Source of the DNA: Brevibacillus sp042683565
Lineage (GTDB): Bacteria; Bacillota; Bacilli; Brevibacillales; Brevibacillaceae
DNA length: 64,000 nt
Assembly (NCBI RefSeq): GCF_042683565.1
Contig: NZ_JBHUJW010000021.1
Location: forward strand, 84,874 to 148,873
Direction: 5' to 3'
Under the pieces are notes generated by a model. It ran no database searches. It was given only the letters and a program-made list of their open reading frames with translations, and was not told the DNA's origin. Position 1 is the first letter of the stretch. Every line of letters begins with the position of its first letter. Position numbers and translations under genes: made by a program. This document shows positions 49,095 through 57,730 of the stretch, piece after piece.

Positions 49095-49550
49095 ATGATC
49101 CAACAACACGAGCTGGAATTTCGTTTTATGACGATGCAGGACGTCGCTGCCGTCGCAGAGCTGGAGCGGCTGTCGTTCAGCACCCCGTGGCCCCATGAAG
49201 CTTTCGTCGGCGAGCTGACGAGAAATCCCAATGCCCGGTATGTCGTGGTCGTCCATCAAAACCGCATCGTGGCGTACTGCGGAATGTGGATTATCCTCGA
49301 TGAGGCGCATATTACCAACGTGGCGGTCCATCCGCTGTACCGGGGGAAAAAGATCGGCCTTTCCCTCATGATCAAGATGATGAACGTGGCGAGAATGTTT
49401 CACGCCAAGAGCATGACGCTGGAGGTGCGGCCGTCAAATACCGTCGCACGCAACCTGTACACCAAGCTCGGCTTCAAGGAGCACGGTGTGCGCAAACGCT
49501 ACTATTCCGACAATGACGAAGACGCAATTATTATGTGGGTGAAATTGTAA
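49095..49550 (+). CDS. rimI: ribosomal-protein alanine N-acetyltransferase
   Basis: A 151-residue GNAT acetyltransferase: TMQDVAAVAELERLSFSTPWPHEAF, DEAHITNVAVHPLYRGKKIGLSLM (acetyl-CoA loop) and LEVRPSNTVARNLYTKLGF. ATG 49095 is eight bases from AAGGAG; ATG 49089 overlaps the tsaB stop. Typically modifies the N-terminus of ribosomal protein S18. Conserved between tsaB and tsaD in Firmicutes. tsaD begins inside its stop codon. Confidence 0.92.
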   Translation: MIQQHELEFRFMTMQDVAAVAELERLSFSTPWPHEAFVGELTRNPNARYVVVVHQNRIVAYCGMWIILDEAHITNVAVHPLYRGKKIGLSLMIKMMNVARMFHAKSMTLEVRPSNTVARNLYTKLGFKEHGVRKRYYSDNDEDAIIMWVKL

Positions 49551-50632
49551 TGAACAGGACATATACGTCGCGCTACGATATGCGCGTGCAACAGGCGTAC
49601 CAAACGCACAAACAGTCGGGAGAGCCGACTTATATTCTCGGAATCGAGACCAGTTGCGACGAGACATCTGCCGCTGTCGTGCGCGACGGCAGGGAAGTGC
49701 TTTCCAATGTAATCGCCTCGCAGGCCGATATCCACAAGCGCTTCGGAGGGGTAGTGCCCGAGGTGGCTTCGCGCCGCCACGTAGAAAACATCACCTTGAC
49801 GATCGAGGAAGCATTGTCCGAAGCGGGTAAGACGTTGGACGACATCCACGCCATCGCGGTGACGTACGGACCGGGGTTGGTCGGCGCGCTGCTTGTCGGC
49901 GTGGCGGCGGCCAAAGCGATTTCGCTGGCGCGGGGCATTCCGCTCATCGGCGTGCACCACATCGCCGGTCACATTTACGCGAACCGGCTGGTGGCGGAAA
50001 TGGACTTCCCGCTGATCGCGCTCGTCGTCTCCGGCGGGCATACCGAGCTCGTCTGGATGCGGGAGCACGGCCAGTTCGAGATTTTGGGCGAGACGCGCGA
50101 CGATGCGGCGGGCGAGGCGTACGACAAGGTGGCGCGCGCGCTGCAGATGCCGTATCCGGGCGGCCCGCACATCGACCGGCTCGCGCATGAAGGCGTGCCC
50201 AATGTGCCCTTGCCGCGCTCGTGGCTGGAGCCGGATTCGTACGACTTCAGCTTCAGCGGTCTCAAGTCGGCGGTGCTCAATACGCTGCACAACGCGGCGC
50301 AGCGTGGCGAGACCATCGAACCGGCCAATCTGGCGGCCAGCTTTCAGGACTCCGTGACAGAAGTGCTCGTGGAAAAAACGCTGCGAGCAGTCCGGGAGCA
50401 CAAGGCGAAGCAGGTGCTGCTGGCGGGCGGTGTCGCCGCCAATCGCGGATTGCGGGAGCGGCTGCAGAGCCGTTGCCAGGAAGAAGGAATCCCGCTGGTC
50501 ATTCCGCCGTTGTCTCTTTGTACGGACAATGCCGCGATGATTGCTGCAGCAGGATACATCCGCTACGAAAAAGGGCAGTTCGCCGCACTCGATCTGAACG
50601 GAGTGCCGGGGCTGCCGCTGTCCGGACATTGA
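49550..50632 (+). CDS. tsaD: tRNA N6-adenosine threonylcarbamoyltransferase TsaD
   Basis: A 360-residue Kae1/Qri7 family protein. ILGIETSCDETSAAVV, VVPEVASRRHVENI (family His), GVHHIAGHIYANR (iron-binding histidines) and VVSGGHTELVWM are diagnostic. DFSFSGLKSAVLN and GGVAANRGLRERL are later signatures. It transfers the threonylcarbamoyl group to A37. An N-terminal extension of ~30 residues (MNRTYTSRYDMRVQQAYQTH) precedes the usual start; ATG 49580 may be an alternative. Its terminator and a cluster of DnaA boxes lie downstream. Confidence 0.95.
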   Translation: MNRTYTSRYDMRVQQAYQTHKQSGEPTYILGIETSCDETSAAVVRDGREVLSNVIASQADIHKRFGGVVPEVASRRHVENITLTIEEALSEAGKTLDDIHAIAVTYGPGLVGALLVGVAAAKAISLARGIPLIGVHHIAGHIYANRLVAEMDFPLIALVVSGGHTELVWMREHGQFEILGETRDDAAGEAYDKVARALQMPYPGGPHIDRLAHEGVPNVPLPRSWLEPDSYDFSFSGLKSAVLNTLHNAAQRGETIEPANLAASFQDSVTEVLVEKTLRAVREHKAKQVLLAGGVAANRGLRERLQSRCQEEGIPLVIPPLSLCTDNAAMIAAAGYIRYEKGQFAALDLNGVPGLPLSGH

Positions 50633-50646
50633 CAGGGCTGAACGGT

Positions 50647-50697
50647 CCCCGTCCATGCTTGCCTTTCAGAAGGCGGCTGGACGGGGATGTTTTTATT
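50647..50697 (+). terminator. intrinsic terminator after tsaD
   Basis: CCCCGTCCA (50647-50655) pairs with TGGACGGGG (50678-50686), followed by ATGTTTTTATTTA. The first DnaA box begins at the end of this T-run. Confidence 0.85.
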
Positions 50698-51026
50698 TAT
50701 CCACAGCATCCGAATAACTTTTCGGGTTGTTCCTACCCCCTCCTGTGAATACTGGTGATAACACGAAAAATGACCGGGAAAATCGCCCTCAGCCCTGTGG
50801 ATTGTTTTGTGGAATATGTGGATAAGAGCGGTACGGTTATCAACAGGAGGTCAGCAGTGAAGAACAGGGTCATCATGGTCTGTATGTCATTCCTGATATT
50901 GTTTGGAGGAGCAATAAACGGAAATGCAGCCGGAGTTAGGGAACAACGGCAGGTGATCGCGTTGTTTGTGGAAGGGCTGTCGTTTTCCGACCTGGAACGG
51001 CTGCGCGAGTATCCACATGTGGATAA
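50697..51026. promoter_or_regulatory. cluster of DnaA boxes downstream of tsaD
   Basis: Three perfect boxes: TTATCCACA at 50697-50705, and its complement TGTGGATAA at 50817-50825 and 51018-51026. Near matches: TGTGAATAC 50744, TGTGGATTG 50796, TGTGGAATA 50808, TTATCAACA 50837, GTATCCACA 51009. The last pair makes a 16-bp palindrome TATCCACA/TGTGGATA (51010-51025) inside the next coding sequence. Chance would give well under one perfect box in 330 bp. B. subtilis has a known DnaA-box cluster at gcp (tsaD), as I recall. Confidence 0.75.
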
Positions 51027-53076
51027 ATGGTTGGGCAAAGCCGGAGCTGGGGCCTTGTCGATCCGGACACCGGGAGCAAGGACGGCGGCAAACGGCTGTT
51101 TGCTGATGGGGAGCGGGGGGCAAGCGCTTTATACGGAGCGCAGCGGAACGGCCTATCATCCATGGGAGGCGCTGTCGCCCAACGAGACGGCAGGCGAACG
51201 CGCACAGGAGCTGGGGGCAGCGGGAGAAGCGCAGCAGCTGGCGCGCTCATCGATCATTTTTCCCGGTATTTTCCGCCTGCTCGCCGACAATGCAGACAAG
51301 CCGTATTCCCCGCAGATCGGCCTGCTCGGCTCGACGCTTGCCAAGCATGGAGTACCGGTTGCGGTCTACGGCAACGGAGACTACGGGGAAGGAATCCGGC
51401 AGCGGCACAGCGTCCTGTTCGCCATGGACGCACAGGGGAAGGTTCCGGCAGGCGACCTGACTACCCGGACGCTCGTTGCCAATCCGATGGCTCCCTACGG
51501 CTTGGAAACGAATTATCCCTACTTGATGCAGAAGCTGCGGGAAGACCGGATATCAGGGCTGGTGACGGTGCAGCTTTCCGACTTGTCCCGGCTGTATCAG
51601 CTGGCGGACGAGATGCACCCGGACCGGTTCGAGAGTCAGTACAGGCGGGTGTTGGCACAGCTGGGAGACTTTCTGGATCAGCTGCTTGCAAAGCGGCGGG
51701 ACAACCAGCTTGTGCTGCTGCTTGCACCGTCCGTCAATCCGCGGTCGGCCAAGGAAAAAGCGCTCCTTCCTCCCGTGCTCGTATGGGGTGGGGGCAAACC
51801 GGGACTGCTGACTTCCGCGACGACGCGCCAGCCCGGCCTCGTCAGCGGCCTGGATGTGTTGCCGACCGTTCTCTCGTGGCTGGAAATTCCGATCCCGAAA
51901 GGAGTGGACGGCCATCCTTTCCGCACGGATGGAGGGGGAGGAGTGGCGCAGCTGCTGCCGATGGTCGAGCGTATTCATCACACTTACGCCACGCGACCTT
52001 CCGTCCTCTACTCGTATGTCATGCTGCAAATTATCACGCTGGCTTCTGCCTCCCTGTTATGGATGATCGGTAAACGGATGCAGGCAGCCTGCAGGCTGGA
52101 GCGGCTGCGGCGAGGCGTGCGGCTGTCCCTGCTCGCCATGCTCTGCTTTCCGGTCCTGTTGCTTCTGGAAGGAGCGCTTGGCTGGATGGCTCCCGGTCCG
52201 CTCGTGCTCGGAGCCCTCATCGTGGCAGCGCTGCTTGCTGCTTTTTGGCTGGAGCAGCGTTCCTTGGCGCAGACGACTGCCATCGTCTGCGGCGTGACGG
52301 TGGCAAGCCTTTTGGCGGACGGATGGACAGGGGCGCACCTGATGAGCCGCTCCTATCTCGGCTACGACCCGGTGATCGGCGCGAGGTTTTACGGGCTGGG
52401 CAACGAGTTCGAGGGGGTGTTGATCGGGAGCGCGATCATGCTGGTGGCAGCGCTGTATGAGCTCGCCTGGAAAAGCGTGCGCCCGTATTTGGCGACTTTC
52501 TTTTTTGCGGTGGTGCTGTATTACATGGCGGCACCGGGGCTGGGGACGGATGCGGGCGGTTTTCTGGCGGGGCTCGTCGGCTTTTCCGTGACGATCTCGC
52601 GGCTGCAAGGCTGGACGATTGGCAAAAAAGGCCTCCTGCTTTTGACAGGGGGCCTCATGGGGGGAGTTATGGCGCTGATCGCCTTCAGTCTGTGGACCGA
52701 TCAGCCGCTGACGCATATCGGCATGGTTGCCGAGCGGATCGTGAACGGCCAGTGGGATGAGGTCGGGCAGATGATCGAACGCAAAATCGCGATGAACGTG
52801 CGGTTGATCCGCCTCTCCATCTGGAGCAAGGTGTTCGTCGTCTCGCTTCTCGTCCTTGGGCTTCTGGCCTTGTGGAGCAACAGGTTTTTGCGCCATCTGG
52901 CTGCCGACACGCCGTTTTTGATGAAAGGCTTCGCCGGAGTCATCGCCGGTTCGCTGGCGGGACTTGCGCTCAACGACTCCGGCATCGTCACGGCTGCGAC
53001 CTGCATCCTGTTTCTCGTCGTGCCCGCCTTGTACGCGGCGCTGGGAGAACCGAAAGACGAGCAGTGCTCGACATGA
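50857..53076 (+). CDS. large membrane protein with alkaline-phosphatase-like extracellular domain
   Basis: A 739-residue protein. A signal peptide (KNRVIMVCMSFLILFGGAINGNAAG) is followed by a ~370-residue extracellular domain that resembles the alkaline-phosphatase/sulfatase fold (VIALFVEGLSFSDLERL at the start, LVLLLAPSVNP, PTVLSWLEIPIPKGVDGHPF at the end). The catalytic metal residues of a true phosphatase are not obvious, so the domain may be inactive. About ten membrane helices follow (~395-735), with a conserved-looking loop DPVIGARFYGLGNEFEGVLIGS and GTDAGGFLAGL. GTG 50857 is chosen for ACAGGAGG upstream. No characterised family recognised. It is single-gene, between tsaD and a convergent ABC-F gene, and its 5' end contains DnaA boxes. 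Confidence 0.75.
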   Translation: MKNRVIMVCMSFLILFGGAINGNAAGVREQRQVIALFVEGLSFSDLERLREYPHVDKWLGKAGAGALSIRTPGARTAANGCLLMGSGGQALYTERSGTAYHPWEALSPNETAGERAQELGAAGEAQQLARSSIIFPGIFRLLADNADKPYSPQIGLLGSTLAKHGVPVAVYGNGDYGEGIRQRHSVLFAMDAQGKVPAGDLTTRTLVANPMAPYGLETNYPYLMQKLREDRISGLVTVQLSDLSRLYQLADEMHPDRFESQYRRVLAQLGDFLDQLLAKRRDNQLVLLLAPSVNPRSAKEKALLPPVLVWGGGKPGLLTSATTRQPGLVSGLDVLPTVLSWLEIPIPKGVDGHPFRTDGGGGVAQLLPMVERIHHTYATRPSVLYSYVMLQIITLASASLLWMIGKRMQAACRLERLRRGVRLSLLAMLCFPVLLLLEGALGWMAPGPLVLGALIVAALLAAFWLEQRSLAQTTAIVCGVTVASLLADGWTGAHLMSRSYLGYDPVIGARFYGLGNEFEGVLIGSAIMLVAALYELAWKSVRPYLATFFFAVVLYYMAAPGLGTDAGGFLAGLVGFSVTISRLQGWTIGKKGLLLLTGGLMGGVMALIAFSLWTDQPLTHIGMVAERIVNGQWDEVGQMIERKIAMNVRLIRLSIWSKVFVVSLLVLGLLALWSNRFLRHLAADTPFLMKGFAGVIAGSLAGLALNDSGIVTAATCILFLVVPALYAALGEPKDEQCST

Positions 53077-53091
53077 CGGGGATGTGCTTCG

Positions 53092-55020
53092 CTATTCCTC
53101 GGAGAGAGCGCTCCATTCGTCGTACAGCCGCTCCACCTCTTCGCGGGCAGCCTGAATCAGGTCGTTGCGCTCCTTGGCCTGGACGTGGTCGCTGTAGATT
53201 TCCGGCAGGCACAGTTCTTCCTCCCAGCGGACGATATCCGCTTCCCGCTTTTGGATCGTCGCTTCGATTTCTTCCAGACGGCGCTGGCGCTGACGCTCGC
53301 GCCGTTTTGCTTCTTTATCCAGTTCGTATGAAGACTTCTCCGGCTGGGCGGCTGCCCCTTGCTTTTTCGCCGGTTGTGCGGCCTGCTCGGCTGCCAGCTC
53401 GGCCAGCTCCTGTTTTTTCTCCACGTAGTAATCGTAGTTGCCCAGGTAGTTCGTGACGCCGCCCGGTGACAGCTCCAGGACGCGGGTCGCGATTTTGTTT
53501 AAGAAGTAGCGGTCGTGGGACACGAACAGGATCGTGCCGGGATAGTCGTACAGTGCATTTTCCAGCACTTCCTTGCTGTAGATGTCCAGATGGTTGGTCG
53601 GCTCGTCGAAGATCAGGAAATTGGCCTGCTTGAGCATGAGCTTGGCGAGAGAGACGCGGGCGCGCTCGCCGCCGGACAGATCACTGATCCGCTTTTGTAC
53701 GTCGTCCCCGCTGAACAGGAAGTTGCCGAGCAAGGTGCGCACGTCTTTTTCCGGCATTTGCGGGTACTCATCCCAGATTTCGCCGAGCACCGTATTGCTT
53801 AGGTTCAGATTGCGATGCTCCTGGTCGTAGTAGCCGATTGTCACGTTGCTGCCGAACCGGACGTCGCCCTTGAGCGCTTGCAGCTCGCCGACGATCGTCT
53901 TGAGCAGGGTCGACTTGCCGATGCCGTTCGGTCCGACCAGTGCGACCCGCTCTTCCCGTTCAAGCTCGAAGGTCAGCCCGCTTGACAGCACGGCGCCCGG
54001 GTACCCGATGGCTACATTTTGCGCCTTCATGACGATGTTCCCGCTCATTTTGGACACGTCAAACGAAAAGTTGACGGACTTGTTTTGCATGATCGGCTTG
54101 TCCAGCCGCTCCATTTTCTCCAAAGTTTTGCGCCGGCTCTGCGCGCGCTTGGTCGTCGTCGCCCGGGCGATGTTGCGGGCGATGAAATCCTCCAGCTTGG
54201 CGATTTCCTCCTGCTGCTTCTCGTACCGCTTCAACTCCTGCTCGAGTCGGGCGGCCTTCTGGTCGAGAAAGCGGCTGTAGTTGCCGACGTAGCGGGTGGC
54301 CCGATGGCGCTCGATTTCATAGACGATCGTCACCAGCTTGTCGAGGAAGTAGCGGTCGTGAGAGACGACGAGGATCGCGCCCGGGTAGTTTTGCAAATAC
54401 GTCTCCAGCCAGGTCAGCGTCTCGATGTCCAGATAGTTGGTCGGCTCGTCCAAAAGCAAAATGGTCGGCGACTGCAGCAGCAGCTTCGCCAGTGCCAGGC
54501 GGGTCTTTTGCCCGCCGCTCAGCGTGCCGATCGGCGTCTGGTAATCCATGTCCGCAAAGCGAAGGCCGTGCAGCACGCCGCGGATGGCGCCCTCGTAGCT
54601 GTATCCGCCCTTTTCCTTGAACGCCTCGGAGCGGTGGGAGTAGTTTTCCAGCAGTTGCTGGTAGCGCTTCTCGTCCGCGATGACAGCAGGATCGCCCATT
54701 TTGGCCTCCAACTCCCGCAGCTCCTGCTCTTCCTGCTGCAGGTGTGTGAAGACAGAAAGCATTTCGTCCCAGATGCTGCGCTCGGATTCCAGTCCGCTGT
54801 TTTGCGCCAAATAGCCGAGAGTGACGTCCTTGGGGATGCGGATCGTCCCGGAGTCGCAGCTTAGCTCTCCGGCGAGAATTTTCATCAGCGTCGATTTGCC
54901 TGCGCCGTTGACGCCGACGAGGCCGACTCTTTCCCCTGTTTGTATTTGCAAGGAGATGTCTTGTAAAATGGTTTCAATGCCGTACGTTTTTTCTATATGT
55001 TCAGCTTGCAGCAAAATCAT
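53092..55020 (-). CDS. ydiF: ABC-F family ATPase (YdiF-like)
   Basis: A 642-residue soluble protein with two ATPase domains: Walker A GVNGAGKST and GPNGIGKST, signatures LSGGQKTRLALAKLLL and LSGGERARVSLAKLML, Walker B LLLDEPTNYLD and LIFDEPTNHLD. The interdomain linker is charged and helical (~240-320), and the C-terminal extension is a basic coiled coil (RRERQRQRRLEEIEATIQKRE). No membrane domain, so it acts on the ribosome. Position next to tsaD and the FCL/mog genes matches B. subtilis ydiF. The start at 55020 follows AGAGGTGA. A target (antibiotic protection or translation rescue) is not evident. Confidence 0.92.
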   Translation of the reverse strand: MILLQAEHIEKTYGIETILQDISLQIQTGERVGLVGVNGAGKSTLMKILAGELSCDSGTIRIPKDVTLGYLAQNSGLESERSIWDEMLSVFTHLQQEEQELRELEAKMGDPAVIADEKRYQQLLENYSHRSEAFKEKGGYSYEGAIRGVLHGLRFADMDYQTPIGTLSGGQKTRLALAKLLLQSPTILLLDEPTNYLDIETLTWLETYLQNYPGAILVVSHDRYFLDKLVTIVYEIERHRATRYVGNYSRFLDQKAARLEQELKRYEKQQEEIAKLEDFIARNIARATTTKRAQSRRKTLEKMERLDKPIMQNKSVNFSFDVSKMSGNIVMKAQNVAIGYPGAVLSSGLTFELEREERVALVGPNGIGKSTLLKTIVGELQALKGDVRFGSNVTIGYYDQEHRNLNLSNTVLGEIWDEYPQMPEKDVRTLLGNFLFSGDDVQKRISDLSGGERARVSLAKLMLKQANFLIFDEPTNHLDIYSKEVLENALYDYPGTILFVSHDRYFLNKIATRVLELSPGGVTNYLGNYDYYVEKKQELAELAAEQAAQPAKKQGAAAQPEKSSYELDKEAKRRERQRQRRLEEIEATIQKREADIVRWEEELCLPEIYSDHVQAKERNDLIQAAREEVERLYDEWSALSEE

Positions 55021-55125
55021 CAGGTTCACCTCTTTATAGACTAATGCCAGTGTAGCTTACAGAGAGCGTCAGGGACAAGCCTTGGGGCATGTTACCGGCG
55101 GAGCGGGAGAGGAGAGAGGTCGGGT

Positions 55126-55704
55126 ATGGAACAAAAAGAGGAAAAACAACAGCTTCGGAAGCGGATCATCGAGGAGCGCCAGCAGATGCCGGCCGCCATG
55201 CGCGCGTCATACTCCGCCCAGGCGTGCCGCCATTTGGCCGCAAGCGAGAGACTGGCGCAGGCGCGGGCGATCATGGCGTTTCACCCGTTCGGAGCGGAGC
55301 TGGACATCTTGCCTTTTGTGCAGGAGGCGATGGCGAGGGGGCAGGAAATCTGGCTGCCTCTGACCATTTCTTCCGGGAGGCGGATCGTCCCGTACCGGTA
55401 CGAAGGCCCGCACATGCTGAAGCAAGGCGTATACGGGATATGGGAACCCGACCCGGCGCTGTCCGTTGCCGCCGATCTGGATCGGCTCGATGCGGTGCTT
55501 GTGCCCGGAGTCGCATTTGACCGGCAGGGCGGCAGGATGGGTTATGGGGGAGGCTATTACGACCGGTTTCTCGCAGGTCTGGTTCGCCGCCCGCTGCTCG
55601 TGGGCGTCGCTTTCGCCATGCAGGTCGTCGATGCAGTTCCGCGGGAGCCGCACGACATCTTGCTGGATGGACTGGTAACCGAGAGCGGCTTCATTCAATC
55701 GTGA
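55126..55704 (+). CDS. 5-formyltetrahydrofolate cyclo-ligase family protein
   Basis: A 192-residue enzyme of the YqgN/MTHFS family, converting 5-formyl-THF to methenyl-THF with ATP. The N-terminal KQQLRKRIIEERQQMP, the central GQEIWLPL, and the diagnostic LVPGVAFDRQGGRMGYGGGYYDRFL (phosphate and Mg-binding loop) are present. ATG 55126 follows GAGAGAGG. Divergent from the ABC-F gene. Confidence 0.92.
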   Translation: MEQKEEKQQLRKRIIEERQQMPAAMRASYSAQACRHLAASERLAQARAIMAFHPFGAELDILPFVQEAMARGQEIWLPLTISSGRRIVPYRYEGPHMLKQGVYGIWEPDPALSVAADLDRLDAVLVPGVAFDRQGGRMGYGGGYYDRFLAGLVRRPLLVGVAFAMQVVDAVPREPHDILLDGLVTESGFIQS

Positions 55705-55802
55705 ATCTTTTGTGTCAGGAGTGTTCTTTTCGGAGGGCACTATCTACAACAGGAACAAAAAAGTGTACAATACAATCGAATGAGCAAACGGAGGAATGAG
55801 CT

Positions 55803-56318
55803 GTGGGCAAATGGAAGGTAGGCGTTATTTCGGCAAGCGACACCATCGCCAGAGGAGCGCGCGTAGACGACCGCATCCCGATTATTCGTAAATTGACGAC
55901 GGAATGGTTGCATGTAGACGTGGCGATCTACCGGGCGGTCGCGGATGATATGGAAGATCTGCAGGAAAACATGATCGAGCTCGTAGATCGGGAAAAATGC
56001 GATCTTTTGATTGTCACCGGCGGAACGGGACTTAGTCCGCGGGATGTCACTCCGGAAGTGACGGGATGGGTGATCGACAGGCCGGTACCTGGGCTGGCCG
56101 AAGAAATGCGCCGTGCCAGTCTGCAGCATTCTCGCCGTGCCATGCTGACGCGAGCGGTAGCGGGTACGCGGGGCAATTCTCTCATCATCAACCTGCCAGG
56201 CAATCCGATGGGCGTGGAGATTTGTTACAACGCCATCGGGGACATGCTGTCGGACGCCTTGCACATCCTGCAGGGGACGGGAAAGGCGAATGAAGATTGG
56301 GGCGGGTTAGGATGGTAG
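55803..56318 (+). CDS. mog: MogA/MoaB family molybdopterin-binding protein
   Basis: A 171-residue MoCF domain protein: VGVISASDTIARGARVDDR, CDLLIVTGGTGLSPRDVTPE (substrate-binding loop), PGLAEEMRR and GNSLIINLPGNPMGVEICYNAI. It adenylylates or carries molybdopterin in cofactor synthesis. GTG 55803 has GGAGGAATGA upstream. Overlaps the next gene by seven bases. -10 candidate TACAAT at 55766-55771. Confidence 0.9.
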   Translation: MGKWKVGVISASDTIARGARVDDRIPIIRKLTTEWLHVDVAIYRAVADDMEDLQENMIELVDREKCDLLIVTGGTGLSPRDVTPEVTGWVIDRPVPGLAEEMRRASLQHSRRAMLTRAVAGTRGNSLIINLPGNPMGVEICYNAIGDMLSDALHILQGTGKANEDWGGLGW

Positions 56319-57313
56319 AGAAACCGAAGTTGCGAGAAGTGCCGGTGCGCGAGGCGATTGGCATGATGCTTCCGCACGATATGACGCAAATTTTGCCCGG
56401 CGAGTTTAAGGGACGTCTTTTCAAAAAGGGCCACGTCGTGACGGAGGCAGACATCGAGCCCCTGCTCTCCATCGGCAAGGAGCACATCTACGTGCTGGAA
56501 ATGCCGGAAGGGTTTATTCACGAGGAGGAGGCCGGCCTGCGGATCGCCAGGGCGGTAGCGGGTGCAGGCTTGACTTTGACGGAGCCGTACGAAGGCAAAG
56601 TCTCCATGAAGGCATCGAGGACAGGGCTGGCCAAGATCAATGCAGCCGCCGTCCATGCGCTGAACGAGCTGGAAGGCATCGCGTTTTCCACTATCTACGG
56701 CGATCAGGTGGTCCATCCCGGGCACACGCTGGCCGCTACCCGAATCATTCCGCTGATTATAGAAGAAAAACGGATCGTCGAACTGGAAGAGCTGGCCAGG
56801 CAGTTCGACGGGCCAATCGTGCAAGTAAAGCCGTTCCAGGAAAAGCGGATCGGCCTTGTCACTACAGGGGGAGAAGTCTTCTCCGGGCGAATCGCGGACA
56901 AGTTCGGGCCGGTCATCCGCAACAAGGTGGAGGCGCTCGGCTCGGAGATCGTGGAGCAGCGCTTTGCCCCTGACGACAAGGAATGGATTGAACGGGAAAT
57001 TCATTACTTCCTTGAGCAAGGCGTCGACATGATTTTGGTAACCGGCGGCATGTCTGTCGATCCGGACGACCGTACGCCGGGAGCGATTGCCGGTGTAGGC
57101 GCAGAGGTGGTACGCTACGGGACGCCGATGCTGCCCGGCTCGATGCTGATGGTCGCCTACAAGGGAGATACGCCGATTCTCGGCCTGCCCGGCGCGGTGA
57201 TGCATGAGAAAGTCACCTCCTTTGACGTCTTTCTGCCGCGGATATTGGCTGGAGAGCGCATCGAGGCTGCGGACATGACGCGCTTGGGTTACGGCGGTTT
57301 ACTGAAGTCCTAG
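56312..57313 (+). CDS. MoeA-like molybdopterin-binding protein
   Basis: A 333-residue protein with a MoeA-type N-terminal part (VREAIGMMLPHDMTQILPGEFKGRLFKKGHVV, a MoeA_N-like pattern) and a MoCF_biosynth domain (~170-310: IGLVTTGGEVFSGRIADKFGP, MILVTGGMSVDPDDRTPGAI, LPGAVMHEKVTSFDVFLPR). It is shorter than classical MoeA (~400-430) and lacks the C-terminal MoeA domain IV. It probably works with the overlapping mog gene in molybdate insertion or handling of the pterin. ATG 56312 is seven bases inside the previous gene. Confidence 0.83.
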   Translation: MVEKPKLREVPVREAIGMMLPHDMTQILPGEFKGRLFKKGHVVTEADIEPLLSIGKEHIYVLEMPEGFIHEEEAGLRIARAVAGAGLTLTEPYEGKVSMKASRTGLAKINAAAVHALNELEGIAFSTIYGDQVVHPGHTLAATRIIPLIIEEKRIVELEELARQFDGPIVQVKPFQEKRIGLVTTGGEVFSGRIADKFGPVIRNKVEALGSEIVEQRFAPDDKEWIEREIHYFLEQGVDMILVTGGMSVDPDDRTPGAIAGVGAEVVRYGTPMLPGSMLMVAYKGDTPILGLPGAVMHEKVTSFDVFLPRILAGERIEAADMTRLGYGGLLKS

Positions 57314-57355
57314 TTGGTTAGACTGGAAATGAACAGGAAAAAGGAGTGAACGAGC

Positions 57356-57712
57356 ATGAGTACAATTGGGATTCCTGGACTGATTCTTATTTTGATTTTG
57401 GCATTGGTATTGTTCGGACCGAAAAAGCTTCCGGAGCTGGGGCGTGCCGTCGGTCACACGCTCAGGGAATTCAAGAATGCGACTCGCAGCCTGACGAGCG
57501 ACGACGATGACGAGGACGAAGCCAAGCGCAAGGAGCAAGGAAAAGACGGTGCTGCCAAAGCGGCGGCTGTGACGGAAAAGGATGCCCTTGACCGTGAAAA
57601 GATCGAGCGCGAGATTCGCGAGCGCCTGGAGCGGGAGCGCATCGAGAAAGAAATCCGGGAACAGATGGAATTGGAGCGTTCCCGAATGGAAAAGGAACAA
57701 CAAAAGGCTTGA
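57356..57712 (+). CDS. tatA: Sec-independent translocase protein TatA
   Basis: A 118-residue TatA. The membrane helix (STIGIPGLILILILALVLFG) is followed by the hinge FGPKKLPELGRAVGHTLREFKNAT. The rest is an unusually long charged tail: DDDDEDEAKRKEQ, then an unbroken helix of Arg/Glu heptads (EREIRERLERERIEKEIREQ) to the end. Most TatA/TatAy are 55-90 residues. RBS AAGGAG. Together with tatC directly downstream it makes a minimal TatAC system for folded, cofactor-containing proteins. Confidence 0.92.
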   Translation: MSTIGIPGLILILILALVLFGPKKLPELGRAVGHTLREFKNATRSLTSDDDDEDEAKRKEQGKDGAAKAAAVTEKDALDREKIEREIRERLERERIEKEIREQMELERSRMEKEQQKA

Positions 57713-57730
57713 TTGGGCAAGGTGGCTGCC

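Noticed and set aside
52057..52896. A 279-codon minus-strand frame inside the large membrane-protein gene
   Set aside because: Shadow frame rich in His/Arg/Gln with no hydrophobic core and no start signal.
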